From contig CAKUVD010000006.1 of the NCBI GenBank assembly GCA_934695325.1, forward strand, positions 1-64,000: a stretch of DNA of 64,000 nt. Reading direction: 5' to 3'. This stretch comes from an uncultured Bacteroidales bacterium. Its GTDB lineage: Bacteria > Bacteroidota > Bacteroidia > Bacteroidales > UBA932. Positions 18,938-27,038 of this stretch are shown piece after piece. The notes beneath the pieces were generated by a model that was not told the origin of the DNA, searched no databases, and saw only the letters and a program-made list of their open reading frames with translations. Positions within the stretch are counted from its first letter, which is position 1, and each line of letters begins with the position of its first letter. The position numbers and the translations under genes are program-made.

Positions 18938-21715
18938 TCAGACTCCGAAGAGATTAGGCTCGTCGGGATTTTCGTCATCAGAATCCGGCTCGCCGATGTC
19001 ACCGATCGTCTCATCGCTGTTCTCTGCCGGCCTGTACATCGCCTCGGGGCTGAATGTCGCATCATCAGGTATGTCTTCAGGCCCCAGAGATATGATTTCG
19101 GAAGGAAGAGAGTCATTCACTTCATCGTCCTCCGGCTTGTGGAGCGGTTCGATGAACTCGACTTTCAGAATGTCATATCGGTGGCATCTGTTTCCCTTGG
19201 CTGTGATTCCCTTCTTGGCTATGAACTCCTCAGCATCGAACTTCTCGGGCTCCCTATGCTCCTGACGGCCTGTGAAGGTCACCATAAACTGAGGATGCCT
19301 GTCGGCGCTGAAGTCTGCCAGGTACACGCCTCGTCCTTCAGGTATGAACTGGGCAGGGGAGTTGTCGCTCACAGGGAACGAGAATCTCTTTATGTAGAAA
19401 TTCTCCCCGTCGAAGTACAATGCCGCATATACCTTGTTCTCATCATATTTCTCGATGCGGAGCAGCTCTCCCTGGTAGCGGTTGCTGAGGTCGTATGATG
19501 TGGTATAGTATGTGCCGTTCCTGAATATGGCTATGATTCTGTCGTCTCCGCAGAACTCTCCGAGATGCTCTCCGCGTCCGTCCTCGTTGAGTCTCTGCAC
19601 GTCCGTGTCGAACCATATATCCTTACCGCCTATCGTAGATATGCCTTTGGCTCTCAATGAAATGCGTTGAATGGCATTCTTCGTCACGACATTGCCTTTG
19701 GACAGCTTGCCCTTTATGGCGAGTTCGGAGAAGTCGTACTCCATATTCAGCTTCTTTAGTTTCGGTCGTGCGCGGAAATAGATCTTGACAGTCTCTGCCT
19801 CCCCGTTGTGGTTCACGGTGAACCATACGATGACGGAGCCGGGCTTGCCCTGGGTGATGTCGTACTCCTTGTCTCTGGTTATGCTGGTGATGGCGAACCT
19901 CTTCGCATAATAGACAGATGTCTTGCCGTCACGGTAGATGACATTGTATATGGTGCGGGTGTCGCCTCTGTTGAATATGCCGACATATAGCAGGTCCTTT
20001 CCGAAGAAAGCCTTCTCCTCTACTTTGCGTATCCAGTATTTGCCCTCCTTGTTTATGACAATGACCTCTGACAGGTCAGAGCAGTCGCAGATGAACTCTC
20101 CCTCGTCCTTCTTGAGGCCGATGCCGACGAAGCCTTCCTGGAGGTTTGCGTAGAGCTTGGCATTGTTGCTGACCACCTTCGTGGCCGTGATGGTCTCGAA
20201 TCCGGTGATCTCTGTCCGTCTCGGGAAATCCTTGCCGTATTTTGCCTTCAGGTTCCGGAAGAAGTCGATGGTATATTCAGTGATGTGGGCTATCTTGTCC
20301 TTTATGGCCGCCAGATCATTCTCGATGTCCTGGATCTTCTGGTCGATGGCCTTCGCGTCGAACTTGGAGATCTTGCGCACAGGCTTCTCCACCAGCTTCA
20401 GGATGTCTTCCATTGTGACCGGACGTGCCAGCTGTCCTTGGAATTCCTTCATCTTGGCGAAGATATCCTCGGTCTGCTCTTCCCAGCTCCTCTGGTCCTG
20501 TTCCAGTATCTTGTAGACCCTGTTCTCGAAGAATATCTTCTCCAGCGAGGTCCAGTGCCAGCTGTCCTCAAGTTCGTTTTTCTTGATTTCCAACTGCTTG
20601 CACAGGAGGTCTCTGGTGTGCTCAGTGTCATAGATGAGGATGTCGTCCACGCTCAGGAACTGCGGTTTGTTATCCTTGATGACGCAAGCGTTAGGCGCGA
20701 TAGTAGTCTCGCAGTCCGTGAAGGCATAGAGCGCATCTATGGTCTTGTCCGGCGATACATCGTTAGGAAGATGTATGACGAGATCCGCGGTTGCGGTGGT
20801 CATATCCTCTATCTTCTTTATCTTTATCTTGCCCTTGTCTTTCGCCTTGAGAATGGAATCCACGAGGATGTGGGTGGTCTTTCCGTATGGAATCTCCTTT
20901 ATCGCCAGAGTGTTCTTGTCGATTTTCTCGATTCTCGCCCTCACTTTCACGACTCCTCCGCGCTGACCTTTCATATACTTGCTGCAATCCGCGAAGCCTC
21001 CTGTAGGGAAGTCCGGGAGCAGCTCGAAGTCCTTGCCCTCGAGATATGCTATCGATGCGTCTATCAGTTCGTTGAAGTTGTGAGGGAGAATCTTGGACGC
21101 CATTCCGACGGCGATTCCCTCCGTCCCCTGTGCAAGCAGCAAAGGAAAACGTACCGGGAGTTCCACCGGCTCCTGGTTGCGGCCGTCATACGAGGTCATC
21201 CATTCCGTGATCTTCGGGTCGAAGATTACGTCTTTTGCGAATTTGCTCAGGCGTGCCTCGATGTATCGTCCGGCTGCGTTAGGGTCGCCAGTCAGTATGT
21301 TTCCCCAGTTTCCCTGGCAGTCTATGGCGTAGCCTTTCTGCCCAAGCTGCACCAGGGCGCCCAGGATGGACGCATCTCCGTGAGGGTGATAGTGCATAGC
21401 CTCGCCCACGATTCCGGCAACCTTGCTGTAGGCCCCTGTGTCGTGTTCGTACATCGCGTGGAGAACTCGTCTCTGAACAGGCTTGAGCCCATCCACTATG
21501 TTAGGGACGGCTCTCTGGAGGATGACGTATGAGGAGTAGTCCAGGAACCAGTCTTTGAACATTCCGGACAATTTATACCTCTTGCTGTCATCCCCGAGCA
21601 GTTTTTCGTATTTTTCCGACGGAGCCGCCGAGGCATCGTCAATCGGTTCCTCGTTCAAGCTTTCGTCTCCGTCCAGCTCGTCCTGAGACAGCTCGTCGTC
21701 ATCCCAATCCTTCAT
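18938..21715 (-). CDS. parC: DNA topoisomerase IV subunit A (Bacteroidota ParC type)
   Basis: The DNA-cleaving subunit of a type IIA topoisomerase. The 925-residue protein begins with an acidic tail (about 1-40), then YKLSGMFKDWFLDYSSYVIL and LKPVQRRVLHAMYEHD, as in Bacteroidota ParC rather than GyrA. The helix after HPHGDAS (about 105-111) is the quinolone-contact region. The catalytic tyrosine is in AAGRYIEARLSKFA near residue 150. A coiled-coil stretch lies around 440-480. I saw no GyrA-box (QRRGGKG) in the C-terminal domain, which supports ParC. Its partner ParE is not in the window. An acidic C-terminus follows the beta-propeller-like region. Confidence 0.92.
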   Translation of the reverse strand: MKDWDDDELSQDELDGDESLNEEPIDDASAAPSEKYEKLLGDDSKRYKLSGMFKDWFLDYSSYVILQRAVPNIVDGLKPVQRRVLHAMYEHDTGAYSKVAGIVGEAMHYHPHGDASILGALVQLGQKGYAIDCQGNWGNILTGDPNAAGRYIEARLSKFAKDVIFDPKITEWMTSYDGRNQEPVELPVRFPLLLAQGTEGIAVGMASKILPHNFNELIDASIAYLEGKDFELLPDFPTGGFADCSKYMKGQRGGVVKVRARIEKIDKNTLAIKEIPYGKTTHILVDSILKAKDKGKIKIKKIEDMTTATADLVIHLPNDVSPDKTIDALYAFTDCETTIAPNACVIKDNKPQFLSVDDILIYDTEHTRDLLCKQLEIKKNELEDSWHWTSLEKIFFENRVYKILEQDQRSWEEQTEDIFAKMKEFQGQLARPVTMEDILKLVEKPVRKISKFDAKAIDQKIQDIENDLAAIKDKIAHITEYTIDFFRNLKAKYGKDFPRRTEITGFETITATKVVSNNAKLYANLQEGFVGIGLKKDEGEFICDCSDLSEVIVINKEGKYWIRKVEEKAFFGKDLLYVGIFNRGDTRTIYNVIYRDGKTSVYYAKRFAITSITRDKEYDITQGKPGSVIVWFTVNHNGEAETVKIYFRARPKLKKLNMEYDFSELAIKGKLSKGNVVTKNAIQRISLRAKGISTIGGKDIWFDTDVQRLNEDGRGEHLGEFCGDDRIIAIFRNGTYYTTSYDLSNRYQGELLRIEKYDENKVYAALYFDGENFYIKRFSFPVSDNSPAQFIPEGRGVYLADFSADRHPQFMVTFTGRQEHREPEKFDAEEFIAKKGITAKGNRCHRYDILKVEFIEPLHKPEDDEVNDSLPSEIISLGPEDIPDDATFSPEAMYRPAENSDETIGDIGEPDSDDENPDEPNLFGV

Positions 21716-21740
21716 CTTTTACCCTCTTATGTCAGTTATT

Positions 21741-22649
21741 CTATTCTTCGTAGCCGAATTTCCGGAGTTCCTTGCGGTCCTCCCTCCATCCTTCGTCCAC
21801 TTTCACATACATTGACAGGAACACTTTCTTCTGGAAGAAATCCTCCATCTCTATCCTTGCCTCCGTGCCCGTCCGTTTCAATGCGCTTCCTCCCTTTCCG
21901 ATGAGGATCCCCTTCTGAGAGTCCCTCATCACATAGATGACAGCGCTGATCTCGTATCTGTCCTCGCCTTCCTTGAAAGACTCGATCTCCACTTCACAGC
22001 AGTATGGTATCTCCTGCGAGTAGTTCTCCAGGATCTGCTCCCGTATGATCTCGGAAGCGAAGAACCTCAGGTTCTTGTCAGTGAACGCATCCTTGTCGAA
22101 CCACGCCGGTGACACCGGAAGTCGCGATATGACCGCATTCAGGACACTGTCAATGTTGAACTTCTCCTTCGCTGACACCGGTATGATCAATGCTGAAGGC
22201 ACTCTTTCCTGCCACTCCTGCATTGTCCTCATCACCTTTTCCTGGTCACTGATGTCTATCTTGTTCACGACGATGATCACCGGGCACTCGAGTTTTTTCA
22301 GCTTCTCGATATACTCGGCATTCTTTTCCGCCTTCTCTACGACATCGGTCACATACAATATGATGTCAGCGTCACCGATGGCGGTGTCCACGAAATCCAT
22401 CATATTCTCCTGGAGCCTGTAGCTTGGCTTCAGAATGCCGGGGGTGTCTGAATACACTATCTGGTAGTTCTCTCCATTGACGATTCCGCGGATGCGGTGT
22501 CTTGTCGTCTGGGCCTTGGCCGTGACGATGGAAAGCTTTTCCCCGACAAGGGCATTCATAAGGGTGGATTTGCCGACATTCGGATTCCCGATGATATTGA
22601 CAAATCCAGCCCTGTGCTCCTTAGGTTCCTGTATTGAACTAGAGTTCAT
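21741..22649 (-). CDS. era: GTPase Era
   Basis: An essential GTPase that binds the 3' end of 16S rRNA during 30S assembly. The 302 residues contain the G motifs G1 GNPNVGKSTLMN (about 22-33), G2 around TTRHRIRG, G3 DTPGI (about 69-73) and G4 NKID (about 131-134), followed by the C-terminal KH domain with ILIGKGGSALKRTGTEAR (about 247-264). Order and length match Era. It lies 25 bases before parC and 6 bases after the pseudouridine synthase gene, so it is probably in one transcript with both. Confidence 0.96.
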   Translation of the reverse strand: MNSSSIQEPKEHRAGFVNIIGNPNVGKSTLMNALVGEKLSIVTAKAQTTRHRIRGIVNGENYQIVYSDTPGILKPSYRLQENMMDFVDTAIGDADIILYVTDVVEKAEKNAEYIEKLKKLECPVIIVVNKIDISDQEKVMRTMQEWQERVPSALIIPVSAKEKFNIDSVLNAVISRLPVSPAWFDKDAFTDKNLRFFASEIIREQILENYSQEIPYCCEVEIESFKEGEDRYEISAVIYVMRDSQKGILIGKGGSALKRTGTEARIEMEDFFQKKVFLSMYVKVDEGWREDRKELRKFGYEE

Positions 22650-22655
22650 ATATCG

Positions 22656-24182
22656 TTAAACGTATGCTCCCATTTTCAGGACATTCGCCTCTCCTGTAGT
22701 GAGGTATCTCCACTCGCCTTTCTTGAGGCCTTTCTTGGTGAGTCCTGCGAAATATACTCTGTCGAGGGCCTTCACCTCATATCCGAGAGACTCGAAGATT
22801 CTCCTGACGATGCGGTTCTTTCCGGAGTGGATCTCGATGCCGAGCTTCCTGTGGTCCTCAGCGTCGATGTACTCGAGCTCGTCGGCCTTGATGTCTCCGT
22901 CGCTGAGGGTGACACCTGCCACGATCTTGTCGAAGTCCTCCTGTGTGAGAGGTTTGTCGAGAATGACCTGATAGATCTTCTTCTTGTCGTATGACGGATG
23001 TGTCAGCCTTTCTGCGATCTCCCCGTCGTTCGTGAACATCAGGACGCCAGTGGTGTTCTTGTCCAGACGGCCTACCGGGAATACCCTTGCGCTGCATTTC
23101 TTGAGCAGGTCCATCACGGTCTTCTCCGCGTGAGGGTCACTGGCTGTCGTGACGAATCCCTTAGGCTTGTTCATCACGATGTACACCTTCTCTTCGCCTC
23201 TGATTCTCTCTCCATTGAAGCGGATGTCATCGTTGAGGACATTGACCTTGGTCCCGAGTTCGGTGATCACCTCTCCGTTCACGGTGACGACGCCTGCCTG
23301 GATATATTGGTCGGCCTCGCGGCGTGAGCAGATGCCGGAGTTGGCGATGAACTTGTTCAGACGGATGGTCTCCTTGATAGGTGTCTCCACGTAATCATTG
23401 TCCGAGAGCTGTATCTGGTCGAGCTGAGGCTTTCTGCTCAGCATTATGTTCATATTCTCCTCTGCGGCCTCGTTGAATTTGTATGGGTTAGGTCTTGCAG
23501 GAGCCTTCCTTGCCGCCGGGCGTCCGTTTCCTCTCGGAGCTGCGCCTCTTCCGGCAGGCTTCCCATAGCTTCTCCCGGTGCTGTTTCCGCCGAAAGCCCT
23601 TCTTCCTGACGGAGCGAAGCTTCTGCCTTCCTGGCCGCCTCTGCTGTCTCTGCTGTCTCCTCCGTAAGGCCTTCCTGTCCTGCCTGACGGGCCGAATGAG
23701 GCTCTCCTTCCGGAAGGCCCGAAATTCCTGCCCTCTGACGATCCGCTGTAGCTTCTTCTTTCTGATGAGTCGCTGTTATAGGAGCGTCCGTAACTTCTGT
23801 TGCCGTTTTCCTGAGAGCCGTATGATCTTCTTTCTGAATTGTGTCCCTCATAGGAGCGACCATAGTTCCTTCCTTCGGAGTTGCCGTATGCCCTTCCTGA
23901 TGACGGACGTCCGTAACTGCTTCCTGTTGAATGTCCGTAGCCGCTGCCTGAATGGCTGTAGCTTCTTCTCTCGGAATCTCCGTTCCCGCGGCTGTCTGCG
24001 CCGTAGGCTCTTCTTCCATAGTTTCTTCCTTCAGCTCCAGAGGAACGTCTGCCTTCTGAACTGTAGCTTCTTCTTTCTGCCGGTCCTTCAGATGATGAAT
24101 AGACCTTTCCGGAAATGCGAGGCCGTCTCGGTCTCAGCTTTCTTCCTTCTGCGGTAAAACCGCCTTTGTTGTTTTCTTCCAT
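22656..24182 (-). CDS. rRNA pseudouridine synthase (RluB/RsuA family) with long low-complexity N-terminus
   Basis: Isomerises a uridine to pseudouridine in rRNA. From the ATG at 24182 the protein has 508 residues. An in-frame start at 24227 would add 15 residues across a small hairpin and is less likely. Residues about 1-235 are low complexity, rich in Ser, Arg, Gly and Tyr with repeated RRSY, GRSYG and EGRNYG units. Then come an S4 RNA-binding domain (IRLNKFIANSGICSRREADQ, about 270-289) and the catalytic domain, whose nucleophile Asp is in GRLDKNTTG (about 372). A 23S site is likely, but the exact uridine cannot be told. It is the first gene of the run ending in aroK. Confidence 0.9.
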   Translation of the reverse strand: MEENNKGGFTAEGRKLRPRRPRISGKVYSSSEGPAERRSYSSEGRRSSGAEGRNYGRRAYGADSRGNGDSERRSYSHSGSGYGHSTGSSYGRPSSGRAYGNSEGRNYGRSYEGHNSERRSYGSQENGNRSYGRSYNSDSSERRSYSGSSEGRNFGPSGRRASFGPSGRTGRPYGGDSRDSRGGQEGRSFAPSGRRAFGGNSTGRSYGKPAGRGAAPRGNGRPAARKAPARPNPYKFNEAAEENMNIMLSRKPQLDQIQLSDNDYVETPIKETIRLNKFIANSGICSRREADQYIQAGVVTVNGEVITELGTKVNVLNDDIRFNGERIRGEEKVYIVMNKPKGFVTTASDPHAEKTVMDLLKKCSARVFPVGRLDKNTTGVLMFTNDGEIAERLTHPSYDKKKIYQVILDKPLTQEDFDKIVAGVTLSDGDIKADELEYIDAEDHRKLGIEIHSGKNRIVRRIFESLGYEVKALDRVYFAGLTKKGLKKGEWRYLTTGEANVLKMGAYV

Positions 24183-24193
24183 TTTGGATGTTT

Positions 24194-24205
24194 GCCCTTG
24201 CGGGC
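24194..24205 (-). other. Small hairpin just before the pseudouridine synthase start
   Basis: On the minus strand GCCC-GCAA-GGGC forms a 4-bp stem with a GNRA tetraloop, 11 bases before the ATG at 24182. The rest of the gap to the tonB-like stop (24206-24314) shows no convincing promoter box. The hairpin might affect ribosome access or might be chance. Confidence 0.3.
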
Positions 24206-24314
24206 GATTAAATAGTTTATGGCTCACGCCATTATGAAATTTTTATTTCCGGCTTCCGCCGTTTTTCTGTCAATGTTGATGTCTGTCTCAATCTCCGTGC
24301 CTATTTGCTGCGCA

Positions 24315-25106
24315 TTAATTCCCTGTAAGTTCAAATTTGTACGTAATCGTTCCCTTTTGCAGTGCCGGGGCGTCGGCGCTTACGTTGAAGTGTGTCTTCA
24401 GGGCGGCTTCTCTTGCCGCATTCCACAGAGCCGGGTCGTTCACTGTAGTCCCGGGAGTTCCTGCCAGAGCTTTGGTGACGTCGCCGTAGTTGTTCACCCA
24501 TATAGTAACCACTACTCTTCCTGACTCCTGGACAGGGTATGCCGGCTTTGCGATGACTCCGTTAACGCTTCTACCTTGGAGATGCGCATTAGGAATCCCT
24601 GTGGTCTTGCCGACTTTTGTGTTTCCCTGTGCGTGTCCCTCCTTCAGAGCCTCGGAGACCTTTGACGCTGTCTGTGCCGCCAATGTGTCCTTGTCAGTCT
24701 TGTTGTTTGCGGCTTGGAACAATGCCCTCTTATCAATGGGCTTGTCCCTCTTGGGCTCGTATTTCTCGACATCGCCGAACTCATCCACTGTCGCTTCCGG
24801 GGCCTTGTTCTCCTTGGTGCCTTTCTCCTGGGCCTCGGAGCGTTGCGCCAACTTTACAGGCTTAGTCCTGTCTGGCTTTTCTATCTGCGGTGCTGAACCA
24901 TCCTTCTGCTGGTGCACTACCGGCTTCTCCAGGTCTTCGCTGAAGTCAATCACGAAACTCTGTTCAGGTGGCGGCGGATATATGTAAGTCAGTCCGTTGA
25001 AAACCCCGAACACATACAGCGCGACGTGAAAGGCTGCAGTGACGATTATTGCCACCACTGTTCCTGTCTTTTCAGTCTTGTGCCGTATTTCCTGATATTG
25101 TTTCAT
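24315..25106 (-). CDS. TonB-like energy transducer
   Basis: Probably couples the proton-motive force harvested by ExbBD to outer-membrane transport. The 263 residues have a short cytoplasmic N-terminus, one membrane helix (about 15-38, GTVVAIIVTAAFHVALYVFG), a proline cluster YIYPPPPE (about 42-49), a long charged periplasmic linker, and a C-terminal domain where VQESGRVVVTIWVNNYGDV and AREAALKTHFNV resemble the TonB/TolA C-terminal fold. The position directly after exbB and exbD supports this. It could also be read as TolA-like. The 5-base gap to exbD points to co-transcription. Confidence 0.82.
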   Translation of the reverse strand: MKQYQEIRHKTEKTGTVVAIIVTAAFHVALYVFGVFNGLTYIYPPPPEQSFVIDFSEDLEKPVVHQQKDGSAPQIEKPDRTKPVKLAQRSEAQEKGTKENKAPEATVDEFGDVEKYEPKRDKPIDKRALFQAANNKTDKDTLAAQTASKVSEALKEGHAQGNTKVGKTTGIPNAHLQGRSVNGVIAKPAYPVQESGRVVVTIWVNNYGDVTKALAGTPGTTVNDPALWNAAREAALKTHFNVSADAPALQKGTITYKFELTGN

Positions 25107-25111
25107 CTCTC

Positions 25112-25522
25112 TTATTCCGGCTGCGTCGCCAGTATGACCTTATAATGATTCCTCTTGGCGATGTTCATTACCGCCACGACTTCTTTCACAGGTACGCTTT
25201 CATCGGCATAGATGGAGAATGTCGGATCCTCCTCGTTCTGGAGAAGGTCCACGAGGTCGTCTTCCACGTCGCTGAACGGTACAGGCTGCTCGTCCCCATT
25301 TATGTGATAAGTGTACTGACCGTCCTGCCAGTCCTTTATGGATACGCTCACCGTAGCCTTCGCAGAAACCTGCCCTGTGCTCTTAGGGAGCAGGAGCTTC
25401 AGCGCATTCGGATTGACGAGCGTCGATGTTATAAGAAAGAAGATGAGCAGCAGGAACACGAGGTCAGTCATAGATGACATCGCAGTCTCGTGCAGCACCT
25501 TCGTCTGTCTCTTGAATGCCAT
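25112..25522 (-). CDS. ExbD/TolR family biopolymer transport protein
   Basis: Proton-channel partner of ExbB/TolQ in the inner membrane. The 136 residues contain a cytoplasmic N-terminus, one membrane helix (about 17-40, SSMTDLVFLLLIFFLITSTL) with the essential proton-carrying Asp (D19 of MTDLVFLLL), and a periplasmic domain ending VKEVVAVMNIAKRNHYKVILAT. It lies between exbB and the tonB-like gene with gaps of 8 and 5 bases. ExbD and TolR cannot be separated by sequence inspection alone. A lone ExbD with no second copy beside it is unremarkable. Confidence 0.92.
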   Translation of the reverse strand: MAFKRQTKVLHETAMSSMTDLVFLLLIFFLITSTLVNPNALKLLLPKSTGQVSAKATVSVSIKDWQDGQYTYHINGDEQPVPFSDVEDDLVDLLQNEEDPTFSIYADESVPVKEVVAVMNIAKRNHYKVILATQPE

Positions 25523-25530
25523 AGCGTGCC

Positions 25531-26265
25531 TTATTTTTCCTCTGTTTTCTCTGCAGCCGGCTCCTGGAGGAGATCCATAAAGTCAATGGTTGCGTTCTCC
25601 ATCTTGAATACAAGGTCGGAAATGTTTGAAGTCAGATAGTTATATCCGAAGTACGCCAAGATTCCGACGATGAGTCCGCCTACAGTGGTGATCATAGCGG
25701 TATAGATGCCGCTCGACAGCAATGTTATGTCGATGTTGTTGCCGGCCTGTGACATATTGAAGAATGCCTGCACCATACCGAGCACGGTTCCGAGGAATCC
25801 GATCATAGGCGCTCCTCCGGCTATGGTAGCGAGGATAGGTAGGCCTTTCTCAAGTCTTGCGACCTCTGTGTTGCCGCAGTTCTCGATGGCGGTCTGTATA
25901 TCGGAAAGCGGTCTGCCTATGCGGGAGATACCTTTTTCCACGAGCCTTGCGACAGGGGAGTCGAACCTCTCGCAGAGGGTCTGCGCGGACTTGATCTTTC
26001 CTTCGTGTATATAGTCGCGGATGTCACGCATAAAGTTGGAATCTATCACTCCGGCCTGATGTATCATCCACCACTTCTTTCCGAAGAGGTAGATGGCGAT
26101 GAAGGACAGTATGAGAAGGACGAGCATAAGCCATCCTCCCTTGACCGCCATATCCAGAAGATGCATTTCCTCCTGCTGAGGTACGACAGGCGCTGAAGCC
26201 ACCTGCTCTGCGGCCGCCATTCCGATCGAGTCAATGCCTGCCGCCTGTAATAGATTGAACAACAT
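25531..26265 (-). CDS. ExbB/TolQ/MotA family proton channel protein
   Basis: Pentameric proton-channel subunit that powers a TonB- or TolA-like transducer. The 244 residues show three membrane helices (about 44-63, 130-152 and 168-195). The conserved loop GLPILATIAGGAPMIGFLGT (about 128-147) and the helix with NIDITLLSSGIYTAMITTVGG are typical of MotA/TolQ/ExbB. An alanine-rich segment precedes helix 1. It heads the exbB-exbD-tonB run, with a -7 box 42 bases upstream. Confidence 0.92.
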   Translation of the reverse strand: MLFNLLQAAGIDSIGMAAAEQVASAPVVPQQEEMHLLDMAVKGGWLMLVLLILSFIAIYLFGKKWWMIHQAGVIDSNFMRDIRDYIHEGKIKSAQTLCERFDSPVARLVEKGISRIGRPLSDIQTAIENCGNTEVARLEKGLPILATIAGGAPMIGFLGTVLGMVQAFFNMSQAGNNIDITLLSSGIYTAMITTVGGLIVGILAYFGYNYLTSNISDLVFKMENATIDFMDLLQEPAAEKTEEK

Positions 26266-26306
26266 ATCTGTTTACTTTTTAATTTCCGATTTTTCCCAAT
26301 AAGCCA

Positions 26307-26314
26307 CAAAATTA
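26307..26314 (-). promoter_or_regulatory. Candidate -7 box for the exbB operon
   Basis: Minus-strand TAATTTTG fits TAnnTTTG. It predicts transcription starting near 26300, about 35 bases before the exbB ATG. The -33 region falls in the stem-loop at 26319-26352 and has no exact TTTG at consensus spacing. Confidence 0.5.
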
Positions 26315-26318
26315 ACTA

Positions 26319-26352
26319 TTTTGCCCGACTTTCGGAAGAAAGCCGGGCAAAA
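26319..26352. terminator. Strong stem-loop at the end of the lipoprotein operon
   Basis: A 15-bp stem (26319-26333 with 26338-26352, one A-C mismatch) with a 4-base loop lies 22 bases after the stop of the last lipoprotein gene. Its orientation is TTTTGCCCG...CGGGCAAAA, so neither strand gives an immediate T-run. It may end or protect the upstream transcript. Function as an intrinsic terminator is uncertain. Confidence 0.45.
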
Positions 26353-26373
26353 AACTTTTTCAAGGACGATTTC

Positions 26374-27036
26374 CTATCGAGCCGGGAGAGCGATCATTGT
26401 CCACTCCGTCAGCGAACCGTCAGTCTCGCGCACTGTAAAGCGGCGTTCGTAAAAACAGTTGAGAGTTACCGGGAAACCTTTGATTTCCTGCGCGTTTCCC
26501 TCGTTGTCCGTGGTTGATGTCACGGCGGAGCCTTTCAGCCCGAGCTTCATATCCGTGATCACCAAGGCGGTGCGACTGTCCACTGCGCTGTTCACGGCCG
26601 GCTTCACGCGGATGTTGATTTTCCTCTCCTCCGGTATTATGACAGCATCTCCTGACTGGTTCTCGCATCTTACATATCTCTCTATCGGCTGCTCTGCCGT
26701 TATAGTCCACTCGTAGTCCCTGAAGATGGACAATGTGACTTTGTATGGTGAGGCCAGGTCGATTCTTCTGCCGTCCGCCAATTCCGGATCGGAGCACCTC
26801 GCCCCTTCTGTGAACTTCACCGTCTTTATGTTCAGGTCTTCTGGACGCTGGTCTTCGCTCAGGACCACGGTGACCGTGTAGTTGCGGATATCAATCTTGG
26901 ATGATACCTGTCCGTAGATCTCGAACGTCGTGATGTCCGCTGAAATCTTCGGAAGCTGCATATCATTCTCTATGCTGCAGGCGGAGAGCCCCGCCGCGGC
27001 ATAGAGAGACAATGCAATGTGTGATATCCTTTTCAT
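26374..27036 (-). CDS. Lipoprotein of unknown function (DUF5018-like)
   Basis: A probable surface or periplasmic lipoprotein of 220 residues. The signal peptide ends at a lipobox LSAC with the modified cysteine near residue 20 (YAAAGLSACSIEND). Residues about 30-125 form a beta-rich region with repeated patterns (ADITTFEIYGQVSSKIDI, YTVTVVLSEDQRPEDLNI, TLSIFRDYEWTITAEQPI). This resembles the short Ig-like domains of Bacteroidota lipoproteins that precede PCMD domains. It has no PCMD domain itself. It is the last of four lipoprotein genes and starts 2 bases after its neighbour's stop. Function unknown. Confidence 0.75.
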   Translation of the reverse strand: MKRISHIALSLYAAAGLSACSIENDMQLPKISADITTFEIYGQVSSKIDIRNYTVTVVLSEDQRPEDLNIKTVKFTEGARCSDPELADGRRIDLASPYKVTLSIFRDYEWTITAEQPIERYVRCENQSGDAVIIPEERKINIRVKPAVNSAVDSRTALVITDMKLGLKGSAVTSTTDNEGNAQEIKGFPVTLNCFYERRFTVRETDGSLTEWTMIALPAR

Positions 27037-27038
27037 CG

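Noticed and set aside
20285-21532. 415-residue open frame on the + strand over parC
   Set aside because: It is an antisense shadow of parC. It lacks any recognisable domain, and the parC frame holds all catalytic motifs.
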